64,000 bases of DNA, taken from Aristolochia californica (taxonomy: Eukaryota > Streptophyta > Magnoliopsida > Piperales > Aristolochiaceae). The DNA lies in assembly GCA_029961685.1 (NCBI GenBank), contig JARWKL010000016.1, forward strand, positions 21,644,157 through 21,708,156, read 5' to 3'. The notes under the pieces were generated by a model. That model did not search any database and had not been told where the DNA came from. It was given only the letters and a program-made list of their open reading frames with translations. The first letter of the stretch is position 1. Each line of letters starts with the position of its first letter. Both the position numbers and the translations under genes were made by a program. Below, piece after piece: positions 34,622-47,167 of the stretch.

Positions 34622-37600
34622 TCACTGAGCAGCAGCATCAAGTGCAAGGACTCCGGGGAGGGGCTTGCCCTCCAACAGCTCCAGACTTGCACCACCACCT
34701 GTTGAGATGTGGCTCATCTTATCAGCAAGCCCGGCTTTTTCCACTGCAGCAACGGAGTCACCTCCTCCGATGATGGTCACCACGCCCTTTCCACTGAGGT
34801 CAGCCAATTTCTTCGCAATCGCCTGAGATAGGTCATAAACGGTGTTAATACAAGTTGTATAGCTACTAGACAGATTAAACAGAGGTTTTTACACGATCGA
34901 GTTCTTGATACCTCTGTTCCCACAGCAAACTTTTCGAACTCGAACACTCCCATGGGTCCATTCCAGATGACGGTCTTCGTGGTGTCCAAAGATTCACTGA
35001 ATGTCTTAATGGAGTCTGGTCCAATGTCCAGCCCCATCCAACCATCGGGGATACTGGAAGCTGCAACAGTCTGCAACATTGACCAAGATAAAATTAGCAT
35101 CTTCAGTGGGGGTATGTTATTTCCTTGAATCTAACGGTAGAGATGGATGTTTTTGAAGATTTTTGTCTTTCATTTTGAACTACAAAACAGACTTGGCTCA
35201 TAATTTAGTTTTGAGATTAACATACCTTGCTATCTGCATCAGCTGCAAACTTGTTTGCAATGACGACATCTGTGGGCAACAAAAGGGATACTCCTTTGGC
35301 CTTGGCTTTCTCAAGGAGTGAAGTAGCAAGATCAAGTTTGTCTTCCTCTACAAGAGATGACCCAACTGAAAAACCCTGCGCCTTGTAGAAAGTGAATATC
35401 ATTCCTCCACCCAAAAGGAGGATATCACACTTTTCTAGTAGGGAATCAATCACACCGATCTTGGATGACACCTTTGAACCTCCTACAATGGCGGCAAATG
35501 GCCTCTTGGGGTTTGACACAGCTCCAACAAGATAATCAAGCTCCTGAAACAAGAAAACAAATGTTAGAGGTAAACTGAGATATTCTCTCTAGCAGTTTGA
35601 TTTTACTAATATCTATAAGTACAGGATTCTAGTTGAATGGAAACAATATCTTATTTACCAGACATGCAGATATAACTAAAAGTAAAAAGACATCAGAAAT
35701 TGTATAATTTGAAACAATCAACCATATTAGAAGAAGAAGAAGAAGAATGACAAAAGCACCAACAAAAATGTTAGGTTTTATAACTACATTACTGAAGTAT
35801 CAACAAGAGAAAATAAACTACTCCATGAGATGGTTCGTGATTCTTAATGAATGAGTGACATATTAAGTGCTGGACAAAGATCAATTCAACATAGACAAGA
35901 ACATAAATAATAGAATAACCTAATCGTAACAAATTTCGGGAGAAACAGCTACAAGGTTAGCTACAGTCCATGCAGCAGGAGCAGGGCCAAGGAGTCAATG
36001 ACTTGAGTCATTGGTTCAAAATATCATGGGTAAAGCCTTGTGACATATCAAATACATTGTTAGTAGAATGGTAGCATTTGACACACAATTCACAAGATAA
36101 AGGAATTAATAATGAACAAACCATAATTCACAGGAAACTGGAATTAAGAACTAACACACCACCATACCTTCTGCATAAGGAATCCAGCAACAGCAGGTTT
36201 CAAGTATTTGGCAACTCCCTCAGTTGAAGCATGAGCTCTGTGGGCAGAGCCAAAAGCATCATTGACATAAAGGTCAGCTAAGGAAGCAAGCTTCTTGGCA
36301 AACTCAGGATCATTCTTCTCCTCTTCCTTGTAAAACCTCACATTCTCAAGAAGCAGGACACCACCATCTGGAAGAGCAGCAACCAATTTCTCAACTCCCT
36401 CACCGATGCAGTCATCAGCCATCTCAACCTACTCAATCAGCCAGAACACTGGATTAACTAAGAGGACACAAGCTATAAGGGAAATTGAATAGTGAGAACG
36501 GAATACCTTTATCCCAAGGAGTTCAGATAGCCTAGGCACCAAAGGCTTCAGGCTGTACTTTGGGGTAACACCCTTCGGACGGCCCTTCATATTCATACAA
36601 GAGAAAATTACAAGTTCAAATATTGTCTCATGAGGTATCTAGAAAGATACAAGAAGCAAATATCTGACATTCCATGCAAGAAGTTGCCAACCATTCATGA
36701 TGTATGGTACTGCCACAAGAAGCATGAAACATTACACCAAAATTAAATCTGACAGTCCCACTAACAATCTTGTTACTCACAAGACATGATAGGAACCGTA
36801 TAAAACACTAAGTTGCTCCATAGAAATCAGCAATGATTAAGAGCCATCCCATAGGTTCACTATCCTCAAAAACACTAATGAAGACCTTGAGAAAATTAAC
36901 AGCCACACGATTGCACTTCTGACTCATAAAACTTGGTTAAGAATGGAACCAAAACCTCACTATGATGTATACACAAATTATGCACATGAGCATAGCACAA
37001 AAGTGATGAGAACTGGACAATAAATTATCTCTTAGTGAAGAACAGTTATGTTCATCTGTGAGTACATAGCCTTTGCTTTTCGGTAATATTGTGAGTATAC
37101 ATTTGAGTATAGCAACACATGCAAAAAAAAAACTATTAGAATTCCTTTGATTAAATACAGAAATAGATGATTCCGTTTCTTGTGACATATTGATGACCTC
37201 ATGTGCCTAGGAAAGATGATGCAAACATAACAACCAATTCTAAATTCCTAGAAAAGACAAAACGAAAAGCGCAAAAACAAAACAAACTAGAAATTTAAAA
37301 TTTAACATTAAGAAAAAGAGGCAGAAGGCAAAAAAGGAGAAGACGATCTGACATCATATTATCTAACTTGAACGATCTGCTAGCACTGCAGTAGAACATC
37401 TAAGAGAAAATTAAATAAACGGGACAAAATAATTGACCAAAATAACTGCTATAATCACTAAATGGTCAGACTATCATACTGATAAATAAAACAACAAATG
37501 GAGAAAATCTATCAATGGGATCGACCACGAGATCAACAACCAACATGAAAAATGAAAAACAACTCTGGCCATACGTTACAAAGTTTCCAACTTGGAGAAC

Positions 37601-37963
37601 AGAATAACCAAACAGGTCGCTCAGAAACACAAGGACCAAAGCTCAGACAGTTACACTATGTGAAAGCCTAAACACAGAAAATGCATACAAGATCATGAAA
37701 ACAAAAACTAAGAAATGCAAACCCAAGTAATATCGAATGAAAAGGGAGAACCCAAAAAAAAAAAAACTAACCAAGTGGCTGCTGAGAATAACTTTAGCGC
37801 CATAGCCCATCAGATACTTGATAGTGGGAACGGCCGCTCTAACTCTCGTATCATCAGTAATGTTCTGATTGTCATCCAAAGGCACATTCAAATCGACCCT
37901 AACAAAAACCCTCTTCCCCTTCAAATCAGCCTCCTTGAGATCACCAACGCTCTTCTTCGCCAT
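34622..37963 (-). CDS. PGK: Phosphoglycerate kinase, cytosolic
   Basis: Six exons in transcription order: 37772-37963, 36507-36584, 36168-36428, 35226-35543, 34912-35070, 34622-34822. They give 402 residues, the size of plant cytosolic PGK. The protein starts MAKKSVGDL with no transit peptide. Key blocks: [16 protein letters not shown] (3-phosphoglycerate site), [54 protein letters not shown] and [13 protein letters not shown] (nucleotide side). All catalytic motifs are present. It interconverts 1,3-bisphosphoglycerate plus ADP and 3-phosphoglycerate plus ATP in glycolysis and gluconeogenesis. Start chosen at 37963; the codon two positions upstream is GTG, not ATG. Intron 1 is long (about 1.2 kb). 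A plastid paralogue lies 1.3 kb upstream on the same strand, with identical lengths for exons 2-5. Confidence 0.97.
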
Positions 37964-39286
37964 GATCACCCCTCAAAAAAGAAATAGCTAGAACAAACAC
38001 AAAATCTGAAGCAAAACTGTTAAAAAAAAAGTCCCAAATCAGCGATCAATTGAAAAGAAGCCAGGAATGAATAAAAAAGGGAGCTTGAGGACGAGATCTA
38101 CTTATCCGGGAAAAAATGCGATCGGGCGGAGAAAACTTCGCTCTTTCTTTCGGAAGCTTCGAGACTGTGAAATGAGGAGAAAAGGCGATGTGCAGGTGGA
38201 GACATTAGAGTAACCCACAGGAAGAACAAGATAGTGGAATATTCGCTTCCCGGTATTCTTTTCATCTGGACCGTCCACTTGGCTCAAATTCGTTTTCGTT
38301 TTAGGGCCGTTGATCTGGAGAAGACTGTTTGCGTGAAATCTATGTGCCAAGGTCGTTTCTTCCAAGTGCAACCTCACAGCTTCAAATTTTTTGTAAGATT
38401 TATAATAAAATTAATTTATATATTAGATGCTTTTGAAAAAGAAAAAGCCATAGAATATGGAGGAAAATTGATGGAAATTAAAGATTTGAGTAAACAAATC
38501 AACGGAAGCCATTGTTTGATTTGATTTTTGTAATGAACGATAGGTTTCTAGCTTGATTAATTGACTTTGGAGTGGTAGCCATTGGAGGAGGCCAATTAAA
38601 GCTATCAAGCTTTAATATCATTTATTCAACCTTTTTTTTTTTTTTTTTCTCTCAATTGGTCTTGGATTTTAGGATACAGCCTCTATATCGAATTTGATAG
38701 AAACCCTAAACCCTAAACCTTAAACCCTTTTAGTGAGGGAGCCCAGCTTAGGAAGAGGTCACCTTAACTAGACCTAAATTTTTATGAAGTTCTTACTGCA
38801 AAAGAGCTCTCTTCTGAAGGCTGCGTCAAATTTGAAATAAAACTGATCAGGTAGTTCTTTTAACTCAGGCATCAGACCTGCTGTTCAAGAATATGCAGTT
38901 TTCAGTTTCCTACATGAGCCTCACCTGTCATCAGTTATCCAGCTTTTGGGAGACTGATGACCAAGGGCACCAGTCATTGAACACAGCTTCCTCCAGAAGA
39001 ACTAACCAGATTTTTCCAGGTCATGATCAGAACAAAGACCAAGTTTCCATCAATACAACAAATGAAGTTCCATATCATATTGAAACTGATCAAGCAGAAA
39101 TGAGGAATACACAAAATTGAAGGGAAAAAACCCTCTTATTGAAACCGATCCCGACATCCATACACCATCAATTCTTTTTATTTCTACAATTTTCTATTTC
39201 TCATTGTACAACAACCCAGATGAAGAAAATGTAACACTAGCTTCGGTTGCAGAAGCCAAAAAAAGGTAGAGAAGAAAAGAATTGTC
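37964..39286 (-). promoter_or_regulatory. Cytosolic PGK promoter and 5' UTR; 3' UTR of the plastid PGK
   Basis: Nothing coding is seen. The first 150 bases upstream of the start codon are the likely leader. A T run lies at 38632-38648. The sequence aaaccctaaaccctaaacc at 38701 is a tandem telo-box, a motif common in promoters of plant housekeeping genes, here about 740 bases upstream of the start codon. The portion near 39000-39286 should be the 3' UTR of the plastid gene. Confidence 0.5.
38701..38728. promoter_or_regulatory. Telo-box cluster
   Basis: Three to four AAACCCT units in a row, the last one slightly degenerate (aaaccttaaaccct). Interstitial telomere-like boxes occur in plant promoters and bind Myb-type telobox proteins. 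A regulatory role here is inferred from position only. Confidence 0.5.
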
Positions 39287-42200
39287 TCAAACTACAACTG
39301 GGATGGCTTCATCAAGTGCAAGAACTCCTGGAAGCTCCTTACCTTCCAAAAGCTCCAAGCTAGCCCCACCACCTGTTGAAATGTGGCTCATCACATCAGC
39401 CACTCCTACCTTCTCTACAGCTGCAACAGAATCTCCACCTCCTATAATTGTTGTCACACCACTTTTACTCAGTTCAGCTAGCTTCTTTGCAATTGCCTGG
39501 GAAACAAGGCACAGTTTGGATATTAGTTTCGGTGACAATTTAAGTCTCTCACTCCTTGAAGACAATTATCCTGAAAAGATTTAGAAAGGGAACTCAAATA
39601 TCTGAAAACCCTTTATACTAGTAGAACAGTTACATTTTTATCTAATGAAAAGGCGCAGGTCAAGTAGGAGTAGAGAAGATCGCAGTATGAAGTTCACACT
39701 TTAAAATGCGCTGTTAGCTTAACATGACACACATGAATAAAAGCCCCAAGAGCTATGTTCTTAGATATATCAAAAAATAATAAAAAAAGAAAACATATGA
39801 AGATTCTTTAAACCATGCAGGTGAATAATAGAAAAACAAAATTGAATATGAAGTCCACACTTTTTTAGCCCATTGGTATATTCATCAACAGGAAAGCTCT
39901 ATGAAAAACAACTCAAAACTAATCAGTATCTCCGATCAATCTAACATATACAAATCATACTTCCTAAACAGCAAATCAACCATTTGCTTACAAACTGAGG
40001 ATACAAAACCCCAAGGAAACCTCGAGAAGATGCTTCACATGGACATACCTCAGTTCCAACTGCAAATTTGTCAAACTCAAACACTCCCATGGGCCCATTC
40101 CAGATGACGGTCTTGGTGGTTTCCAAGGCCTCATTGAATGTCTTCACAGAGTCGGGACCAATATCAAGTCCCATCCAACCATCAGGGATCGCAGATGCTG
40201 GAACAACCTGTAGAGAACCAGATAAGATGCTGGCATAAAGTTCTACATGAAATGCTTCTTACAAATGTTTGTTCCAAACAAATAAGCAGGCAGAAAGTGT
40301 ATGTGTGTGTGTGTATGAGAGAAAGAGAGAGAGAGGAGATCCAAGTTCCTATAAGTTTCATTCATGATGTTCATATCCAAGAGCACAAACCTTGCTGTTT
40401 GCATCAGGAGCAAACTTATCAGCTATAATAACATCAGAGGGTAACAAAAGAGAGACTCCTTTGGCCTTAGCCTTCTCAAGAAGTGATGTTGCAAGTTCAA
40501 GCTTGTCTTCCTCCACCAGAGATGAACCCACTGAGAGGCCCTGTGCCTTGTAGAATGTAAAGATCATTCCTCCACCCAAAAGAAGGATATCACACTTCTC
40601 TAGTAGAGATTCGATCACACCAATTTTTGAGGAAACCTTTGAGCCACCTACAATGGCAGCAAATGGTCTCTTTGGGTTTGCAATAGCTCCAACAAGGTAA
40701 TCAAGCTCCTGATAAAAAAATAGAGCTACACAGCTGAATATATGACATACAGTAGGCAATACTTTTTACAGGCATGAGAGGCACAAGATAATTAAACATG
40801 TGAGATGAGCCAAGCAATCAAATTCACCTTCTGCAGAAGATATCCAGCAACAGAAGGTTTCAAATACTTGGTCACTCCCTCTGTGGAGGCATGAGCTCTG
40901 TGAGCAGTTCCAAAGGCATCATTGACATAGAGGTCTGCAAGCGATGCTAACTTCTTTGCAAATTCAGGGTCATTCTTCTCTTCTTCTTTGTAAAACCTCA
41001 CATTCTCTAAGAGAAGTACTCCACCCTCTGGAAGGGAAGCCACTAATTTCTCAACTTCCTCTCCAATGCAGTCATCAGCCTTTTGAACCTGTTTGATACT
41101 CAAACAGAATATACATAATTGAATACATATAAGACCTACAATTCTGAATTGTGAAGATATGTCTAGCAGATTCAATAAAACATACTGTGATCCCGAGGAG
41201 TTCAGATAGCCTGGGTACAAGAGGCTTTAAGCTGAATTTAGGGGTAACTCCCTTAGGGCGTCCCTGCAAAAGTAAGAAAGGTAATAAAGAACCTGTAAAT
41301 AAAATGCTTAAAATAACAAACAGACCGAGTACAAGCATCATAACGCAATCTCCATTCCACCCGTGGCTCAGAAAAGGAAAGAAACTTTCCTTTCAGTTAT
41401 AAAACCATTAATGAGCTAAATTAAGTGCATTAGCATACAAGGAGATATGAAAAGCTAAAGCATTTTTACTCCCAAAGACAGAAACATAAAAAGCTAAGAT
41501 CTGCATCTTACAAGATTATTGCTTCAATTAGAGCAATCTAACATAGAAGGGAAGAAGAAGGAAAAGGCTGGAGCGCAAAGAAAGAGAGTCACAATTTCAA
41601 ATGTGAAAGCTAAATATTGCATGGAAGGAGAATAACAAGGGAGAAAAGTTACTCTCCGAAGCAAAAATTATAATCAGAACTGTGAGACCAGCTTAGCTGA
41701 AAGAGAACCTCATTCACTGGGTATGCTGAAGTCCAGCTCAAATTTACAGAAAATGAGAAAGAAAATTAAACAGCCACGGCAAGACACACAATAAAGAAAC
41801 CATTTAAAGAAGCCCTTTACAGATTAATAGCAATCTCCAAGGCGTACACAATTTAAACTGTTAAGACTAAGTCATGTGGACGTAAGAGCTAGTGTTCAAC
41901 GGAACTTCTGTAAAAAATGCAATCACAGGAAGTGATCATTCAGTAGAATTGGACATGCATCGCTCCAGTGACACCAAAACACTATCAATAAAGCAAACAA
42001 GGAATGAATCAACAGCATCAGCTCACCAAGTGGCTAGAGAGAATAACTTTCGCTCCATTGCTAATCAAGTACTTGATGGTAGGGATTGCTGCCCGAATCC
42101 TGGTATCATCGGTAATGTTCTGATTGTCGTCAAGAGGGACATTCAAATCAGCCCTGACAAAGACTTTTTTCCCCTTCAAATCCGCCGTCGTGAGATCACC

Positions 42201-42452
42201 CACGCTCTTCTTCACCATGGACACAACCCCTCGCAGACCCTTTCCAGCAACCGCGGCATTGCTGAGCCTTGCAGCAACGTGGGCAACAAGTGGGTCAGCT
42301 GCAACTCCGGCAAAACCGAGGCGGCGGGCGAATGGGGCCCGGGACCGGATCCCGGCCACATTAAGGCAACTGGGTGCAGCGTGGGCGGACGCCCGTTGGC
42401 GGGAAGAAGAAGGAAGGAGGGAAAGCGAGGTGGAAGATGTTGCAGCAGCCAT
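39287..42452 (-). CDS. PGK: Phosphoglycerate kinase, chloroplastic precursor
   Basis: Six exons in transcription order: 42027-42452, 41186-41263, 40828-41088, 40391-40708, 40049-40207, 39287-39496. They give 483 residues. The first about 75-78 residues ([20 protein letters not shown]...) are rich in Ser, Ala and Arg and low in acidic residues, as expected of a stromal transit peptide. They run into VKKSVGDL, where the cytosolic paralogue begins. All PGK motifs are intact: [50 protein letters not shown] and [13 protein letters not shown]. In the Calvin cycle it phosphorylates 3-phosphoglycerate with ATP. The frame is open upstream to an ATG at 42668, but the MAAAT start fits known precursors and is preferred. 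The neighbouring cytosolic gene is its tandem partner. Confidence 0.97.
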
Positions 42453-43793
42453 GAGGGCAAGAGGGAGAGAGAAGAAGAGGCGCTTAACGAACTTGATTTC
42501 CGCTTTAGTCTCCCTCGTTAGGCTCGCTACACGAGAAAAAGGACAGAGAAGGGTGGTGAGGTTTTGAGAGGCGTCTGTGGTGTGGGAAGTATGAGTGATG
42601 GATGTGTGGATGGATTTTCTTATCGTCGAGGAGAGGTCGAGAGATGACGCAGATGTCGATGTTTCCACTGACTCTTGGATTTTCTCGCTCCACAGCTGCC
42701 TCTTGAGTGGTGGGAAGGGCTTTCTCTTTCATTTCAGTGGCCTTTTCTTTTCACCATTATTGCCCATTTGTTTCTGTTCACAGAAACTCCATGAAAGGTA
42801 ACAGGAACTGAAACGAATGATATTACACAATCATCTCTGCATCTCTCAATTAATCAAAAAATTTAGTGTTTCTCTTTTTTTCCTTTGAGCTAGAAAAGTT
42901 CATCAAACTAAGTATTTGATTAGAAATTGGAATCAACGAACACATGAATGTCTTTTCTCCTGTGCTGGATCAGTTTTAACTCGGTCCATGCCCGTGAAAA
43001 GAACCTGGTGATTGAATAGGAGCAGATATGATCCATTGCCAAGGTAAAAGAGCTTAAATAAGCAGCAAATTACAATTGTCCAATGTAACCCATGGAATAA
43101 ATAGTAAATGCTGTCTCTGTTTCCAGGAATATTTTCATTGATATATTTGAATTTCTCATAAGGAAACAAACAACCACAGAGAGTTTTTCTTTTTGTTTTT
43201 TAAATAAAGAGCAGAAATAGGTAAAAGATAAACTGCACTATTCCAGGAATATCTTGCATTGATACATTCCGACTTTCTGATGAAAAAACAGAAAGTCAAT
43301 TGTTTCACAGAGAGTATTTCTTTTGGGCAAAAAGTAGTAAGAGAAACACTGAACAAGTTGGACAAACTTTCGGGGCTACCTATTTTTACATTTGATTGCA
43401 GCAGCTCACAGAACTTAATATACAAGAAAAAAGATCAGATAGATCTCTGGTTTCTGAGCCTTGACCAAGTTTCAAGCATCATGAAGTACCATCTGAATTC
43501 ACAGACTCTTACCCATTTGTTTGGCCTCTCCTAGCAAATATTTGCACTGATCTCCAAGTGACCTATCCAGCATCTTTACTCTAACAGGCTTGCACATGAG
43601 ATGGTGAACCCTGAACCCCTTTCCTTAACATAAAGCATCCACAATATAAGAAATAGATTTCCTAGTTAAGGAATTTCAAGCCTCACATTTCTTTGATGTT
43701 GCTATCCTGATCCATGGTGACCATTTGGGCCTATTTCCTGACAGGGCTGTAAAGTTGTTGCCCTTTGAAGAAACGTAAACTCTTAATTTAAAA
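42453..43793 (-). promoter_or_regulatory. Plastid PGK leader and promoter; 3' UTR of the GT32 gene
   Basis: The first 250 bases upstream of the start codon are GC-richer and are the likely leader and core promoter. Farther up there is AT-rich DNA with a diverged direct repeat. The end toward 43793 should include the 3' UTR of the glycosyltransferase gene. No additional gene is seen. Confidence 0.5.
43121..43326. repeat. Diverged direct repeat of about 80 bases
   Basis: Segments at 43121-43195 and 43241-43326 both start ttccaggaatat.tt.cattgata, pass through ttctcat/ttctgat, and end cacagagagt.tttctttt. Confidence 0.6.
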
Positions 43794-46700
43794 TCATAAC
43801 AGATCAAGACAACGGAGACAGTGATGGTTAAGAAGTCTTTCAACAAGGCTCTCGGGTTCCGGCACAAGAGAATATGTTAAGGAGTTCCAAAAATGAAATG
43901 TGAAAGACTCATCTAAGATCTTTCTATAGAGTGCATCTTGTTCTGCTCTGTTGGCCTCATCAGTCGGGGCAGCAAAATACCTGCAACAAGAAATTGATAT
44001 TAGAAAAGCATAAATAGAGAAACTATGAGCACATCCAAGAAACAAAAAATGATGTATATAGTTCAAGCGGTACTGCTTACATGTAATGTATAGCTAACAT
44101 TCAAGAATTACTTGGCACTTTTATGTCAATCTGAATGGGTTCTTTACCAGTCTTATCATAACAAAAGCTTGACAAGAATTCATTGATGATGTACCTTTCC
44201 ATCAAATTGGTCTCCAATAGAGTTTAGGTTTACCTAAAAAATGACTTTGACTTCGAATAAACCACCTACCACTTCCACCAAAAAGCTAACAACAATTCTC
44301 ACAGAAAGCAATAATGGGTACCAATGTCAATCTGAATTGACAATGGAAGAGGTTGTAAAAGAACAAAGAAGAACACAAGTAAATAACAGAATTCGGATGG
44401 GAGAGGCCTCAACTGTTAGGCTCGTGAAAGATCAAGATGGTAGCACTCTAATGAGCTTTGAAGGAAAAGGCATAGTAAGGAAACTTAGTAAATGCGAGGA
44501 GTAAAGAAAAGAAACACAAAAAGAAAGGTAAACTACAGGCGGGCAGGCGGGCAGTCTTAGAGAGAAGGGAGAATGACTCTGCATCAACACAAAGAAAAAC
44601 CTGACTCCCCACAATACCTTGAACAAAAATTTCCACAGCACCAATGATTTGTGAACTAACAAATGATATTTTCAAGTAACAGAGTCTCGCTACTTGATGA
44701 ACAGTTTTCATCAGAGTGGCAATAAAATAAGCAACCAAAGAAAGAGAGAAGACTACCTCGTAATATTATGACGGCTAATAGGAAAGAATGAAAAGGAAGG
44801 CTCTATCTCCACTCCCAGCGGAACATTGGAAGAGTCACTCTTTCTGAGCCTGTTGCTGACTCTTGTTAATAGATCAGCTCCATTCCAATGTAAAAGTGTG
44901 TCATCATAAGTAGAGTAAAATTCCCTCAGGCATTCCAGTATGAAAGGACTGCAGAACACATTCGTAAGGTACAAATCATAAAATAAAATAAAATAAAAAA
45001 ATAAAAAATAAAAAAGAGGAAGTAGCTCGATAATGTGTTTTCAATGCTTAAGACTACAACGATGAAACAGATAATACAGATAAAAATGGCAAGGCGTCAC
45101 TGGTTGTCAAGAAACCTGGAATCATGAATCAATCTCTTCCAAACTGCTTAAGATTTTTAGAATAAAACAGATAATACAGATAAAAATGGCAAGGCGTCAC
45201 TGGTTGTCAAGAAACCTGGAATCATGAATCAATCTCTTCCAAACTGCTTAAGATTTTTAAAATAAAACAGATATTTCTTCTAGAATACTTCATCACCTGT
45301 GTCTTCTGAATGCCATCACAGCACCATTGTATGAGGCCCGATTAGTCACCTGATCTTCTACAGCAATTGAATTTTTAAGTGATTTTAATGGATTCAATAC
45401 TATGACATCGGAATCAAGGTATACACCTCCATACCTGCAAAAGATATGTTCGTTGAGCTCACATGTGCACATAAATAAAAATATATAGAAGACAGATTCA
45501 CCAAAATGATACTCTATTACCTACAAAAAAAAAACGTAAGAAACTATCACTCATTCAGGGGGGAAGAGAAAAAGAAAAACGAAAATCCTTAACTAGAATC
45601 ACAAAAAAGTCACTCAACTGGAACAATTAGGCTTACTTGAATAGAGCAGCAAGGCGTATGAGCTCACTATAGTGGATGGAATAAAGGGGTACTTTTCTCC
45701 ATTTAAGCCACACAGATGCAAATACATGGACTGGAGTATCCTTCAGCAGCTCATCAAGATCGGGCATCACGACAGCAATTTTGAAACTGGGAAAGCAGAA
45801 AGGAAACAAGTCCAGATCAGGAACCAGTAATTAGTAATAAAAAAATTTAAAATTAGAGCTTGCAAATGGTTAGATATCTCAGGAGAGCATGTACTGAACA
45901 TTCTCACAGCATGACAGGGAACTCGGGATTAAAGATCATACCCGTCTTTCACAAAATCATTGAAGAAATCAAGCTCAATGGTTTCAGAAAACACCACAAC
46001 ACAAGCATCCGGGTGGATGTGAAGAACACTTTCAAGTCCTCTCTGATGTCTAACTCCAAACATCCATGGCGGGCTATTCCAGACCATGAAAACTCGCATG
46101 AAACACTTTTTCGTTCTAAAAAATTCAGCCATAAATTCTGAAAAAGACAAATGAGGATCCAATCCAGGGTAGTAACCACATCTCCGCCCATCAGCGTAAA
46201 TCGGTTTTTTCGAATCCGTCTGGCTATAAACTTCAGAATTCAACTTTCTCAGTGCTTCTCTCCTTATGTGTTTACTGGATGACACTCGTTGCAGCTTAGA
46301 GCCACCAAAAGGCACTCTGCGAATTTCTTTCCACATTGCTTTCTGCAGGATCCTATCACCCTTTGTGAGGCTAGTGACTCCAGGCATATCAGGATCTTGC
46401 AACAAGGGATTATTCAAGGGATTCAACCTTTCAAAATCCGACCTGAACATCCGTGCCTTCCTCAAAAAAACGCCCTTTTGATCAAACCAGGGAGCCCACT
46501 CATCCCTCAGAACAGACGCACCGCCCCTTGTCTTGAACAACAAAGCATCTTCTACCACCATCACTTCATCCAGTTTCTCCCTGATCTTCCCATCCAGAGG
46601 TTGATCATCCGAAGCGAAACCACTCCTGCTCCGATCCTCCGAATTGGAATCAGAATTGAAGCCGAACTGATCTTCCTCCGCAGTTTGCTTATCAAATGCC

Positions 46701-47167
46701 CGACGGGTGACTCCCGAGACATGGTCCCAGAAATACCCAGAATTCTTCTTTCTGGCATCCTCGCCTTCCTCCGCAGTTTCATCTCTCCCAAATTCGTCAT
46801 CCTCCCGCTCTTCTTCATCAGCCTTACCTTCCTCCAAGTTATCCAACTCATCAATAAGATCCTCCGTGTCACTCACAGCAGATTCGTTTTTCTCGTTTTC
46901 CTCGTCCGCTAGGAGATCGAGGACGGCAACTTCGTCGCGGCGGGATTCAACAGGCGAGATAAAATTCTTCCCGCGCTGATGGGGTTCGGATAGAGGAGGC
47001 ATCTGTATCGCCGGCCCCAACCCTAACCCTAAACTGAATGACCCGAGGCGACTATGGAGAACGGCAAGCGATAGAAGCAGCAGCACAGTAGCTAACACCG
47101 CACAAAGCTGGGCACCACCAATGCCAGGCCGACGGCGGTGGCCGCCGCCACGCAGAGTTTTCAGCAT
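43794..47167 (-). CDS. GT32-type glycosyltransferase with DXD motif (alpha-1,4-glycosyltransferase-like), Golgi
   Basis: Exons in transcription order: 45942-47167, 45637-45786, 45297-45434, 44757-44948, 43794-43980; 630 residues. It is a type II membrane protein: a short basic N-terminus (MLKTLRGGGHRRRPG), one membrane segment at about residues 19-37, then a long acidic stem to about residue 200 with many Asp/Glu runs. The catalytic part has the sugar-binding DXD block GGVYLDSDVIVLNPL with Asp466 and Asp468. EPSFSFFPISRHNI and FHFWNSLTYSLVPEPESL follow, typical of the Gb3-synthase-like C-terminal domain. The closest plant relative I recognise is the Arabidopsis alpha-1,4-glycosyltransferase family protein At4g19900. 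Donor, acceptor and product are unknown. An in-frame ATG 18 codons upstream (47221) is possible; 47167 fits the expected short cytosolic tail. One intron (44949-45296) contains a fresh 100-base tandem duplication. Confidence 0.88.
45061..45276. repeat. Near-perfect 100-base tandem duplication in a GT32 gene intron
   Basis: 45061-45160 and 45161-45260 differ at about four positions only, mostly at the unit edges. A third partial unit (aataaaacagata) follows. The low divergence points to a recent origin. It lies wholly inside intron 44949-45296. Confidence 0.9.

Noticed and set aside
42453..42668. In-frame N-terminal extension of plastid PGK to an upstream ATG (72 more residues)
   Set aside because: The MAAAT start gives a normal transit peptide and length; the extension looks like an open 5' leader.
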